This document shows positions 7,043 to 13,488 of a stretch of 32,372 nucleotides of DNA, in pieces. Positions within the stretch are counted from its first letter, which is position 1; every line of letters begins with the position of its first letter. Origin of the DNA: an uncultured Burkholderiales bacterium (GTDB lineage Bacteria; Pseudomonadota; Gammaproteobacteria; Burkholderiales; Burkholderiaceae_C); the NCBI GenBank assembly GCA_903864315.1, contig CAIPFK010000223.1, positions 1 to 32,372 on the forward strand, in the 5' to 3' direction. Made by a program: the position numbers and the translations under genes. Under the pieces are notes generated by a model. The model made no database searches. It worked only from the letters and a program-made list of their open reading frames with translations, and was not told the DNA's origin.

Positions 7043-9013
7043 ATGTTGACCTCCTCCTTCGCGGCCCCTTTTTCTCGTGCGCCAGCAGTCCTTGCTGCGC
7101 CAAGCCTTGAGGCCAGGATCAATCCATTGTTGCAAGAAGCGGGTCGTTTGCACCAGTTGGGCGAGTTGGCACAAGCCAGAACACACTATTTGGATATTTT
7201 GGCCTTGTCGGGTGAGCATCCTCAAGCCTTGTTTTTGTTGGCCTTGGTGTGTTTCCAGTTGGGCGACTATGGTCCCGCCAAACATGGTTTGAATCAATAT
7301 TTGAAGCAAAGCAGCCAGGATTTGACCGCATGGGGACTCCTTGGACAGTGCTTGTTGGCGTTGGGCGAGCATGCCAGTGCCGTAGAAATCTTTAAAAACC
7401 TGGCCTATCTCGAGCCCAACTGTATGGATCATCTCACCGAGTTGGGACGGGCGTACCGGGGGTGGGGAGCAGCCCATTGGGATTTGGCACAAGAGGCTCT
7501 CGATACGGCTTATCGTCTCAGCCCACACGATGAAAAAGTGTTGGGTCAACTGAGCGAGTTGTACCTTCAAGAGCACCGGTTTGAGCTCGCGCGGCCACTC
7601 CTGGAAGAGCTTTGCACCATCGATCCCTTGAATGCCCAATACCCCTTGAACTTGGGGATTGTCCACCACGGTTTGGGTCAATCGGATCAAGCCCAATTGA
7701 ATTATCTCTTGGCGATGAAACTCAATGGGGCATTGCCAGCGGCCCATTACAACTGGGGTGTTTTACTGCAAGAGCGTGGAGATCACGCCTTGGCCATTGA
7801 GCAATACCGCTGTGCCTTGCAATTGGACCCTCAGTATGAGGAGGTGTATGTCAACTTGTGCGTGTTGTTGGGTCAGACGCAATCGTTTGAAGAGGCTTTG
7901 CAGTGGGTGGGCCATGCATTGGAAAAAAATGCTCACAGCGATGAATTGTATTTTTGCAAAGGTCTCGTGCTCGAGCGCATGGGCCGCACGCTCGAGGCGG
8001 TGCAGAGTTTTGAAAAAACCATCGATTTGAATCCGGAACATGCGAAAGCGCATTGGAACTTGGGGTTGAATGATTTGCGCATGGGCTTGTTTGAGCGCGG
8101 CTGGGCTGAGCACGAGTGGAGATGGCAAGTCGACAGCTTCAAGCCCTTGGCCTTGCGCACCTCTCAGCCCGAGTGGTCAGGTCGAGACATTGCACAAGCG
8201 CAGCACCGCGTGTTGGTCTGGGCTGAACAGGGCTTGGGCGACGAGGTGATGTTTGCATCTCTCTTGCCTGAAATGCGCAAGAGAGTGAAGCATCTGTGTG
8301 TGCTGGTGGACCCAAGGCTTGTTGGCGTGATGAAGCGCAGTATGCCCGACATTGAATTCTTGCCCAGAGGTCAATGGGTGGATGAACGCCATTACGACAG
8401 TCACATCAGCATGGGCAGTTTGCCGCGGTGGTGTCGCAACACTTTGGTCTCCTTTGAGGATCAGCCCAAGGGCTACTTGTTGGCCGACCCAGCCCGAGTC
8501 CAGGTCTTGCGAGAAGCACTCCAAGCCGTCTTGACCCCACCTGAAGTCGTCACGTGTTGGGTCGGGATTTCTTGGCGAAGCAAGAGCCACGAGTCCGGCC
8601 AGAGTCGAAGTCTTGATTTGGTCACGCTTGCCAAAGCGCTTCATGCCCCCGGTGTTCAACTGGTCAACTTGCAGTACGGCAACGTGGGAGATGAGATTGA
8701 AGCCTGTTTTGAGCAAACCGGGATTCGGGTTCACCAAGTGAAAACGGTGGATAATTTTTCGGATATCGATGGATTGATGGCCTTGATGAAGGCCTTGGAT
8801 GCGGTGGTGAGTGTGGACAACGTCACCGTTCATTTGAGTGGTGCACTTCATCAACCGGTGTTGGCCTTGCTGCCACACCCCTCGGATTGGAGGTGGATGC
8901 AAGGCGCATCCCAAAGTCCTTGGTACCCCAGTGTTCAACTCTTGCGTCAACAAACCGCGGGTGACTGGATGCCGGTCATGAACACATTGGAAAATTTATT
9001 CAAACACCCATGA
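7043..9013 (+). CDS. TPR-repeat glycosyltransferase-like protein 1
   Basis: This 656-aa protein has an N-terminal array of tetratricopeptide repeats (about residues 15-330; for example L-G-Q-C-L-L-A-L-G-E-H-A-S-A-V-E-I-F). A C-terminal GT-B-like domain related to GT9 heptosyltransferases follows: G-W-A-E-H-E-W-R-W near 352, W-A-E-Q-G-L-G-D-E near 393, G-I-S-W-R-S near 507 and S-V-D-N-V-T-V-H-L-S-G-A-L near 590. Proteins of this architecture are annotated as TPR glycosyltransferases and often lie in flagellar loci, so flagellin or hook-protein glycosylation is the leading idea; the donor sugar is unknown. ATG 7043 is preferred over 6959, because a GAG ribosome-site core lies 6-8 bases upstream and the sigma-54 start would fall at 6960. 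No signal peptide, so it is cytoplasmic. Its stop overlaps the start of the next gene (ATGA). Confidence 0.75.
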   Translation: MLTSSFAAPFSRAPAVLAAPSLEARINPLLQEAGRLHQLGELAQARTHYLDILALSGEHPQALFLLALVCFQLGDYGPAKHGLNQYLKQSSQDLTAWGLLGQCLLALGEHASAVEIFKNLAYLEPNCMDHLTELGRAYRGWGAAHWDLAQEALDTAYRLSPHDEKVLGQLSELYLQEHRFELARPLLEELCTIDPLNAQYPLNLGIVHHGLGQSDQAQLNYLLAMKLNGALPAAHYNWGVLLQERGDHALAIEQYRCALQLDPQYEEVYVNLCVLLGQTQSFEEALQWVGHALEKNAHSDELYFCKGLVLERMGRTLEAVQSFEKTIDLNPEHAKAHWNLGLNDLRMGLFERGWAEHEWRWQVDSFKPLALRTSQPEWSGRDIAQAQHRVLVWAEQGLGDEVMFASLLPEMRKRVKHLCVLVDPRLVGVMKRSMPDIEFLPRGQWVDERHYDSHISMGSLPRWCRNTLVSFEDQPKGYLLADPARVQVLREALQAVLTPPEVVTCWVGISWRSKSHESGQSRSLDLVTLAKALHAPGVQLVNLQYGNVGDEIEACFEQTGIRVHQVKTVDNFSDIDGLMALMKALDAVVSVDNVTVHLSGALHQPVLALLPHPSDWRWMQGASQSPWYPSVQLLRQQTAGDWMPVMNTLENLFKHP

Positions 9014-11316
9014 AGCCTCACGCTCACACGCCCCACCATCGCTCGACAGGCCACCACCAGACGATGTTCAAGCACCCTTGCCGTGTCGATGACGTCTTGC
9101 CGCGCGGGATTGAGTTGCTCAAGTCCAACCAATGGCGTGAAGCGTTGGCGTGCTTTGAGATGGTCATCCAGGCCCAACCCTCGCACACCTTGGCCCATTA
9201 CTTGGCAGGTCTTGCGAATTATCAATTGGCACACCCCCATGAAGCCATGGTTTGCTTACAAACTCACCTCGAATGGGTGCCCCATGACTGCAATGCATGG
9301 CAGGTCTTGGGGTCCATTTGTTTTGATCAAGCGCAATTCCTCGCCGCCAAACATGCCTACAGCCAAGCCTTGGTCTACAAGAACAATGACCCAGAACTGT
9401 TGGGCCATTTGGGCAAAACCCTCCAAAAACTCGAGGATTGGTCTGGGGCAATGGAGGTCTACAACACACTCTTGCGACTCAATCCTGAGAGTGTGTTGGC
9501 GCACCATCAACTCGCGTTGGTCCATCAAGCTGTGGCGCAGATAGAAGAAGCCCTCTTGCATTTCCAATTGGCCATTGCCTTGGATGACAAGTCGGTGGAG
9601 TTGCACTTTGATTTGGGCCTTTTGTGGAGTACACAAGCGTATTACCAACTGGCTTACTTGCAATTCAAGCGCTGTTTGATGCTCGATCCCAAGCACCATC
9701 CAAGTCATTTCAATTGTGGTTTGATCAAACACAAAGAGCGGTCATGGCCCGAGGCGATCGAACACTTTGACCACGCCTTGTCATTGCACGATCCCTATCC
9801 AGTCTGCTGGATTGCCAAAGGTCAGACCCTGATGGAGCAAAAGCATTGGGCCTTGGCGCAGGCGCTTTTTGAGCGCGTTCTTGAGATACAAATTGATCAC
9901 ATGGACGCTTGGTTGAATTTGGGCCTGGTCTTCAAAGCGCAAAAGCAGTTTGATTTGGCCCAGCAGTGTTTTGTTCAAATCCTCAGCCAAGACCCAGACC
10001 ACATTGTTGCGCTGAACAATTTGGGTCTTTTGTGCCAATCCATGGGGCACCATGAATTGGCGACGGACTGTTTTATTCAGTGCCAGAACTTGGACCCGAG
10101 TTACTTGGCGGCGTGCGTGAATTTGTCTGCAACCTATGAAAAAATGGGTCACTATGCCAAAGCCATGGATGGCCTTCAAGCCGGATTGGAGCGTATTTGT
10201 ATCGAATCCCCAGTCGCTGTTGAGACCCTGACGCGCTTGTTGATGAGGGGCGATGGCATGCCCGCGCAGCTGCTCAGGGGTTTGCCCATTGAATGGGCCA
10301 TTGGTCAGCGCAACTTGGGGTTGATGCTGCTCAGAAGCGGGGATTTTGAGCGGGGTTGGCCACTTTATGACTATCGCTTTTTGTGTGGCGAGGTCACCTC
10401 AAAGTACACCCAAACCCACAGGCCTTGGTTCAATGGACTCGCTGAACGTGGTGGTCGTGGGGAGAGTCTACAACGCCATTGTCCCGTGCGTCATCGTGTC
10501 AAAAAACTCTTGATCTGGGCTGAGCAAGGCGTGGGAGACGAGATCATGTTTGGCTCTTTGCTCTCGGAGGCCATGCCGTTGGCCGATGAGTTGGTGGTGC
10601 AAGTGGATGCAAGACTGTTGGGTCTTTTCAAACGCTCATATCCTGAGATCACTTTCATTGAGCGCTCACTCGAGCTCGATGATGCCCAATTTGACGCCCA
10701 CTTGCCCATGGGGAGTTTGCCCAGGATTTTGCGCCCCGATCTGGCTTCATTTGAGGCTCAACCGCTTGCCTATTTGATGGCGGATCCGGAGCGCTTACTG
10801 CAGGTGAAAGCGCAACTCGCTGCGTCCTGCCCGGGAGCTATCTCGCACACCACAACACCCTTGCGGTGCATTGGCATCTCTTGGCGCAGTCACAACGACA
10901 CGTTTGGCTCGCAACGCTCTTTGGCTTTGGTTCGATTGGTCAAACAATTGCAGTCTTTGCATCCCACGGGGATGCGCTTGATCAACTTGCAGTATGGAGA
11001 GGTTCAAGCGGACACAGATGAATGTTTCGAGCAAACGGGCGTTCGTTTGGAGCAAATGGCCACGGTCGACAATTTTCGGGATTTGGAAGGTTTGGCCTGT
11101 TTGATCCAATCGTGTGATGAAGTGGTGAGTGTGGACAACTCGACGGTGCATTTGGCGGGTGCGTTGGGCCAAACGGTCACCGCCCTCTTGCCACTGAGTG
11201 CTGACTGGCGCTGGCTTGAACAAACCAATGAGAATGTATGGTACCCAAGCGTGCGGCTCATTCGCCAGACTGCGTTGGGGGATTGGGACAGCTGCTGGTC
11301 GAGTCAGCCCACATAG
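9010..11316 (+). CDS. TPR-repeat glycosyltransferase-like protein 2 (paralogue)
   Basis: This 768-aa paralogue of the preceding gene overlaps it by ATGA, so the two are translationally coupled. The TPR array is longer (about residues 25-400). The GT-like domain has W-A-E-Q-G-V-G-D-E near 503, G-I-S-W-R-S-H-N near 621, N-L-Q-Y-G-E-V near 660 and S-V-D-N-S-T-V-H-L-A-G-A-L near 707, aligning motif for motif with its partner. The partner's E-W-R-W motif is replaced by G-W-P-L-Y-D-Y-R-F, and an extra Gly/Arg-rich loop (about 472-500) precedes the GT core. Tandem duplication followed by divergence is likely. The two may act as a hetero-complex on the same flagellar substrate or on successive sugars (inference). 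A shorter start at ATG 9064 is possible. Confidence 0.75.
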   Translation: MKPHAHTPHHRSTGHHQTMFKHPCRVDDVLPRGIELLKSNQWREALACFEMVIQAQPSHTLAHYLAGLANYQLAHPHEAMVCLQTHLEWVPHDCNAWQVLGSICFDQAQFLAAKHAYSQALVYKNNDPELLGHLGKTLQKLEDWSGAMEVYNTLLRLNPESVLAHHQLALVHQAVAQIEEALLHFQLAIALDDKSVELHFDLGLLWSTQAYYQLAYLQFKRCLMLDPKHHPSHFNCGLIKHKERSWPEAIEHFDHALSLHDPYPVCWIAKGQTLMEQKHWALAQALFERVLEIQIDHMDAWLNLGLVFKAQKQFDLAQQCFVQILSQDPDHIVALNNLGLLCQSMGHHELATDCFIQCQNLDPSYLAACVNLSATYEKMGHYAKAMDGLQAGLERICIESPVAVETLTRLLMRGDGMPAQLLRGLPIEWAIGQRNLGLMLLRSGDFERGWPLYDYRFLCGEVTSKYTQTHRPWFNGLAERGGRGESLQRHCPVRHRVKKLLIWAEQGVGDEIMFGSLLSEAMPLADELVVQVDARLLGLFKRSYPEITFIERSLELDDAQFDAHLPMGSLPRILRPDLASFEAQPLAYLMADPERLLQVKAQLAASCPGAISHTTTPLRCIGISWRSHNDTFGSQRSLALVRLVKQLQSLHPTGMRLINLQYGEVQADTDECFEQTGVRLEQMATVDNFRDLEGLACLIQSCDEVVSVDNSTVHLAGALGQTVTALLPLSADWRWLEQTNENVWYPSVRLIRQTALGDWDSCWSSQPT

Positions 11317-11365
11317 GGTTGCAAGCGACAGGGGTGGGGTGGGGGCGGCTCGCGCTAGACAAAAA

Positions 11366-11409
11366 TCAATGTCAAATCAATTGCAAATTAATGGCAAATC
11401 AATGATCTA
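11366..11409. repeat. Degenerate 11-bp tandem repeat (about 4 units)
   Basis: Units TCAATGTCAAA, TCAATTGCAAA, TTAATGGCAAA and TCAATGATCTA follow each other exactly in phase at 11366, 11377, 11388 and 11399. The array is in the convergent gap between TPR gene 2 and flgN. An 11-bp period is close to one helical turn, so a protein could bind the same face repeatedly. No terminator-like hairpin with a T-run was seen in this gap. Confidence 0.6.
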
Positions 11410-11466
11410 AAAGATTGAACAAGCCCTCTTCGAGCCAATAGAGGACTGAAATGCCAGCCCAGCGGC

Positions 11467-11904
11467 TTACATTTGAAGATAATTTCTTGAACGTCGCAAA
11501 CGGTTGAGTTTGCCCAAGCGGTCATAGACCTCGACCGAGCTTGAAGGGTCGTTGATTTGTAGGCTTTTCAAGGCGCCTCGAATGGCGTCTAATTTACGAA
11601 TCACCAAAATCTCATTGCGGCGATTTAAATTGCGGCAATACATCATTTTTGAGCGGAACCCATCCCAAGATGCATCCAATTGGTCGGCATCCATGGCCTG
11701 GCGCACGCCTGTCATACTGGCGATTTCTTGAAGAATATCGGTTTTGGCATTGAGCAAGCGATCCAAATGATCCAAATCTTGGGCCTTCAGGGCATCAAAT
11801 TCTTGCTCCAAGACAGATTCAAGCGATCCAACTCTTTCCATCACGGCCATCACCAAATTGGGCGACTGAGCGGGGTATTGGGCGTCGGCACTGAATGCGG
11901 TCAT
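11467..11904 (-). CDS. flgN: FlgN, export chaperone for FlgK and FlgL
   Basis: FlgN is a cytoplasmic chaperone that guards the hook-filament junction proteins FlgK and FlgL and brings them to the export gate. The 145-aa, mostly helical product has the FlgN pattern: an early helix with L-E-S-V-L-E-Q-E-F-D-A-L-K, a middle Asp-Leu-rich helix (A-Q-D-L-D-H-L-D-R-L-L-N-A-K) and a basic C-terminus with L-N-R-L-R-R-S-R-N-Y. It lies 6 nt after flgM on the same strand, the classical flgMN arrangement, and ends facing TPR gene 2. It should be co-transcribed with flgM. Both of its clients are encoded in this window. Confidence 0.9.
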   Translation of the reverse strand: MTAFSADAQYPAQSPNLVMAVMERVGSLESVLEQEFDALKAQDLDHLDRLLNAKTDILQEIASMTGVRQAMDADQLDASWDGFRSKMMYCRNLNRRNEILVIRKLDAIRGALKSLQINDPSSSVEVYDRLGKLNRLRRSRNYLQM

Positions 11905-11910
11905 GGTGAA

Positions 11911-12240
11911 TTAGCCTTTGATCATTTGTTCGAGTGAGAGGAAGCTCTCTGCAATACCCTTGGGGTTCAAGGGATAGTTGCCGTCTTTGATGGCTTTCTT
12001 GATGGAGTCCACCTTGGCACGATCAAAACTCGGTTGAGCCATGACTTTTTCAGCCACGTTGCTCAGGGTGATCGAATTGGTCACACCGCTGTTTTTATCG
12101 CTGGCAGTCGTGCTTGCACTCAGCGTTGCTGCTGGAGTGGAAGGCTGCTGGTTGGCAGAGTTGGCTTTCTGAGAAGCCGCTTTGTTGGCGCCGGTTTGCT
12201 GAGCAAATCGTGCCACATTGTTTGAAATTGAGTCAGTCAT
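11911..12240 (-). CDS. flgM: FlgM, anti-sigma-28 factor
   Basis: FlgM binds FliA (sigma-28) and blocks late flagellar genes until it is exported through the finished hook. The 109-aa product has a disordered Ala/Ser/Gln-rich N-terminal half and a C-terminal sigma-binding region (about 55-107) with I-T-L-S-N-V-A-E-K, F-D-R-A-K-V-D-S-I-K-K-A-I-K-D-G-N-Y and F-L-S-L-E-Q-M-I, the FlgM family signature. It has its own sigma-28-type promoter on the minus strand at 12311-12337, as expected for feedback control, and may also be read from flgA. flgN follows after 6 nt. Confidence 0.93.
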   Translation of the reverse strand: MTDSISNNVARFAQQTGANKAASQKANSANQQPSTPAATLSASTTASDKNSGVTNSITLSNVAEKVMAQPSFDRAKVDSIKKAIKDGNYPLNPKGIAESFLSLEQMIKG

Positions 12241-12310
12241 AAGAAAATCACTTTCTTTCTATCGATGGCCAAAAGAGACAAAGTCCATTAACCTTTTCCT
12301 AGTATCTTGG

Positions 12311-12337
12311 GTTTCGACACCAGAAAAAATAACTTGA
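12311..12337 (-). promoter_or_regulatory. Sigma-28 (FliA) promoter for flgMN
   Basis: On the minus strand the site reads TCAAGTTA, 11 bp, GTCGAAAC. It matches TAAAGTTT-N11-GCCGATAA at 6/8 and 5/8 positions with exact spacing, and its half-sites resemble those before fliD and fliC. The predicted start is near 12304, about 64 nt before the flgM ATG. Confidence 0.65.
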
Positions 12338-12400
12338 GCAAATAAATGAAAAAATTTGAAAATTATTTCAAAGTACATATTAAGTACTCTTTTACTTGAT

Positions 12401-13303
12401 TCAAAGAACCTTGGCCTCACTCACACCCGTGATGACACCTGAAATAGATCGGCCTGAGTCGATATTTTTCAAGCGAATTTGATCTCCCAAGACGCCATCT
12501 TGCTGCGCCTCGGCCTTCACGGTGATCAAGAAACCTTTTCCTTCGCCAACCATGACCGTGACCTGTTGGCCTCGTTTGACCATGAGGGCGGGCTTGATGT
12601 CAAAGTTGTGCAAAACCTGGTCACTTCCCATGTCATGCAGTAACTCGGAATTTTCAATCTCTTTGAATTGGGTCAGAACTTGCGCGTCGGTATTGGCAAT
12701 GGGGGTGTCAACCCGGCGAAAAAGGCTGGCTTGGAGCACAGTGCCACGGCGCAAAGGCTGATTGGCCACCAAAACCGTTTTGATCACCTCATTGGGGTTG
12801 ATGCTGGGTTTGTAACTGGCGGGTAGAAAGGCAGGGGAGGGTGTCGGCGCGGCCAGGGGCTGCGCTTTCACGGTGTTGATGGGGCTCACTTCTACGGTCT
12901 TGGCTTGAAGCGCATTGGGCGTGAAAGTCGCCATGTCGGCGTTCTGGGCCTTGTTCAGCGCCATGGTGCTCACTTGAGCCGTCATGAAATACTGTGAGTT
13001 GGGCTCACTGCAGCGCGCACGGATGACGTTTTGGTTTTGAAAGGGTTGATCAAAACGGACTTGACCAGCGCAGGGCTTGACGGCCAATTTGCTATCCATG
13101 GCTGACATCTGAACTCGGTCCAAAGAATAGGATTTTTGTTGACTGTACCAAGCGCGCGCTTGCAGCTGCAGATCCATGGCTGCTGGGCTTGGGTTCAATT
13201 CAGTTTGTGCCCACACGCTTGCACAGCTGAGCAGGGTGGCCAAACAAGCTAATTTTCTCGCCCAACTGGGCGTGACGACACTGTATTGAAGATTCTGTTT
13301 CAT
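12401..13303 (-). CDS. flgA: FlgA, P-ring assembly chaperone
   Basis: FlgA is the periplasmic chaperone that helps FlgI build the P-ring. The product is 300 aa when started at ATG 13303, where a basic N-region and hydrophobic core (L-A-C-L-A-T-L-L-S-C-A-S-V-W-A-Q) form a signal peptide with cleavage after V-W-A. The reverse-strand CGAGG (plus 13311-13315) serves as ribosome site; the longer frame to 13477 is not preferred. The C-terminal half has the SAF/ChapFlgA pattern: V-L-V-A-N-Q-P-L-R-R-G-T-V-L, then V-K-R-G-Q-Q-V-T-V-M-V and later I-R-L-K-N-I-D-S-G-R-S-I-S-G-V-I. It is divergent from the LysM/transglycosylase gene and has its own minus-strand sigma-54 promoter. flgM lies 160 bp downstream. 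Confidence 0.92.
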   Translation of the reverse strand: MKQNLQYSVVTPSWARKLACLATLLSCASVWAQTELNPSPAAMDLQLQARAWYSQQKSYSLDRVQMSAMDSKLAVKPCAGQVRFDQPFQNQNVIRARCSEPNSQYFMTAQVSTMALNKAQNADMATFTPNALQAKTVEVSPINTVKAQPLAAPTPSPAFLPASYKPSINPNEVIKTVLVANQPLRRGTVLQASLFRRVDTPIANTDAQVLTQFKEIENSELLHDMGSDQVLHNFDIKPALMVKRGQQVTVMVGEGKGFLITVKAEAQQDGVLGDQIRLKNIDSGRSISGVITGVSEAKVL

Positions 13304-13370
13304 AGTGTGGCCTCGGCCCAGGCCTGGGAAAGCTTTGGGCTTGTGTTTCAAGTGAAGGGCATTCAAGTCT

Positions 13371-13386
13371 GGGCACAGCATTTGCG
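13371..13386 (+). promoter_or_regulatory. Sigma-54 promoter for the LysM/transglycosylase gene
   Basis: The site reads gGGCAC-AGCAT-TTGCG, with GG at 13372-13373 and GC at 13384-13385. The predicted start is near 13397, giving a leader of about 92 nt. It points opposite to, and its transcript would cross, the flgA sigma-54 promoter. Confidence 0.65.
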
Positions 13387-13444
13387 AATAACTCTTGGTG
13401 GTGATGAAGTTTTGACGGTTTTTAATCGTCCTTGGGCTTAGTAA

Positions 13445-13460
13445 AGCAAAACTTGTACCA
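13445..13460 (-). promoter_or_regulatory. Sigma-54 promoter for flgA
   Basis: On the minus strand it reads TGGTAC-AAGTT-TTGCT, differing from TGGCAC-N5-TTGCW at one position, with exact 12-bp GG-GC spacing. The predicted start is near 13434, about 130 nt before the flgA ATG. Confidence 0.65.
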
Positions 13461-13488
13461 GAAAATTGATACCTCACTGGAATCCAAC

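Noticed and set aside
10795-11223. Minus-strand frame opposite TPR gene 2
   Set aside because: Shadow of the conserved glycosyltransferase domain on the other strand.
12261-12290. ATCGATAG on the minus strand close to flgM as a sigma-28 -10 box
   Set aside because: The correctly spaced -35 would be GACTTTGT, a poor match; the site at 12311-12337 fits both halves.
12365-12395. AGTAC/GTACT inverted repeat after flgA as a terminator
   Set aside because: The stem is short and AT-rich and no clear T-run follows, so read-through into flgM is at least as likely.
13408-13440. Sigma-28-like site (TGAAGTTT, 12 bp, ATCGTCC) before the LysM/transglycosylase gene
   Set aside because: The -10 half lacks CGA and the spacing is off by one; the sigma-54 site at 13371-13386 is a much better match.
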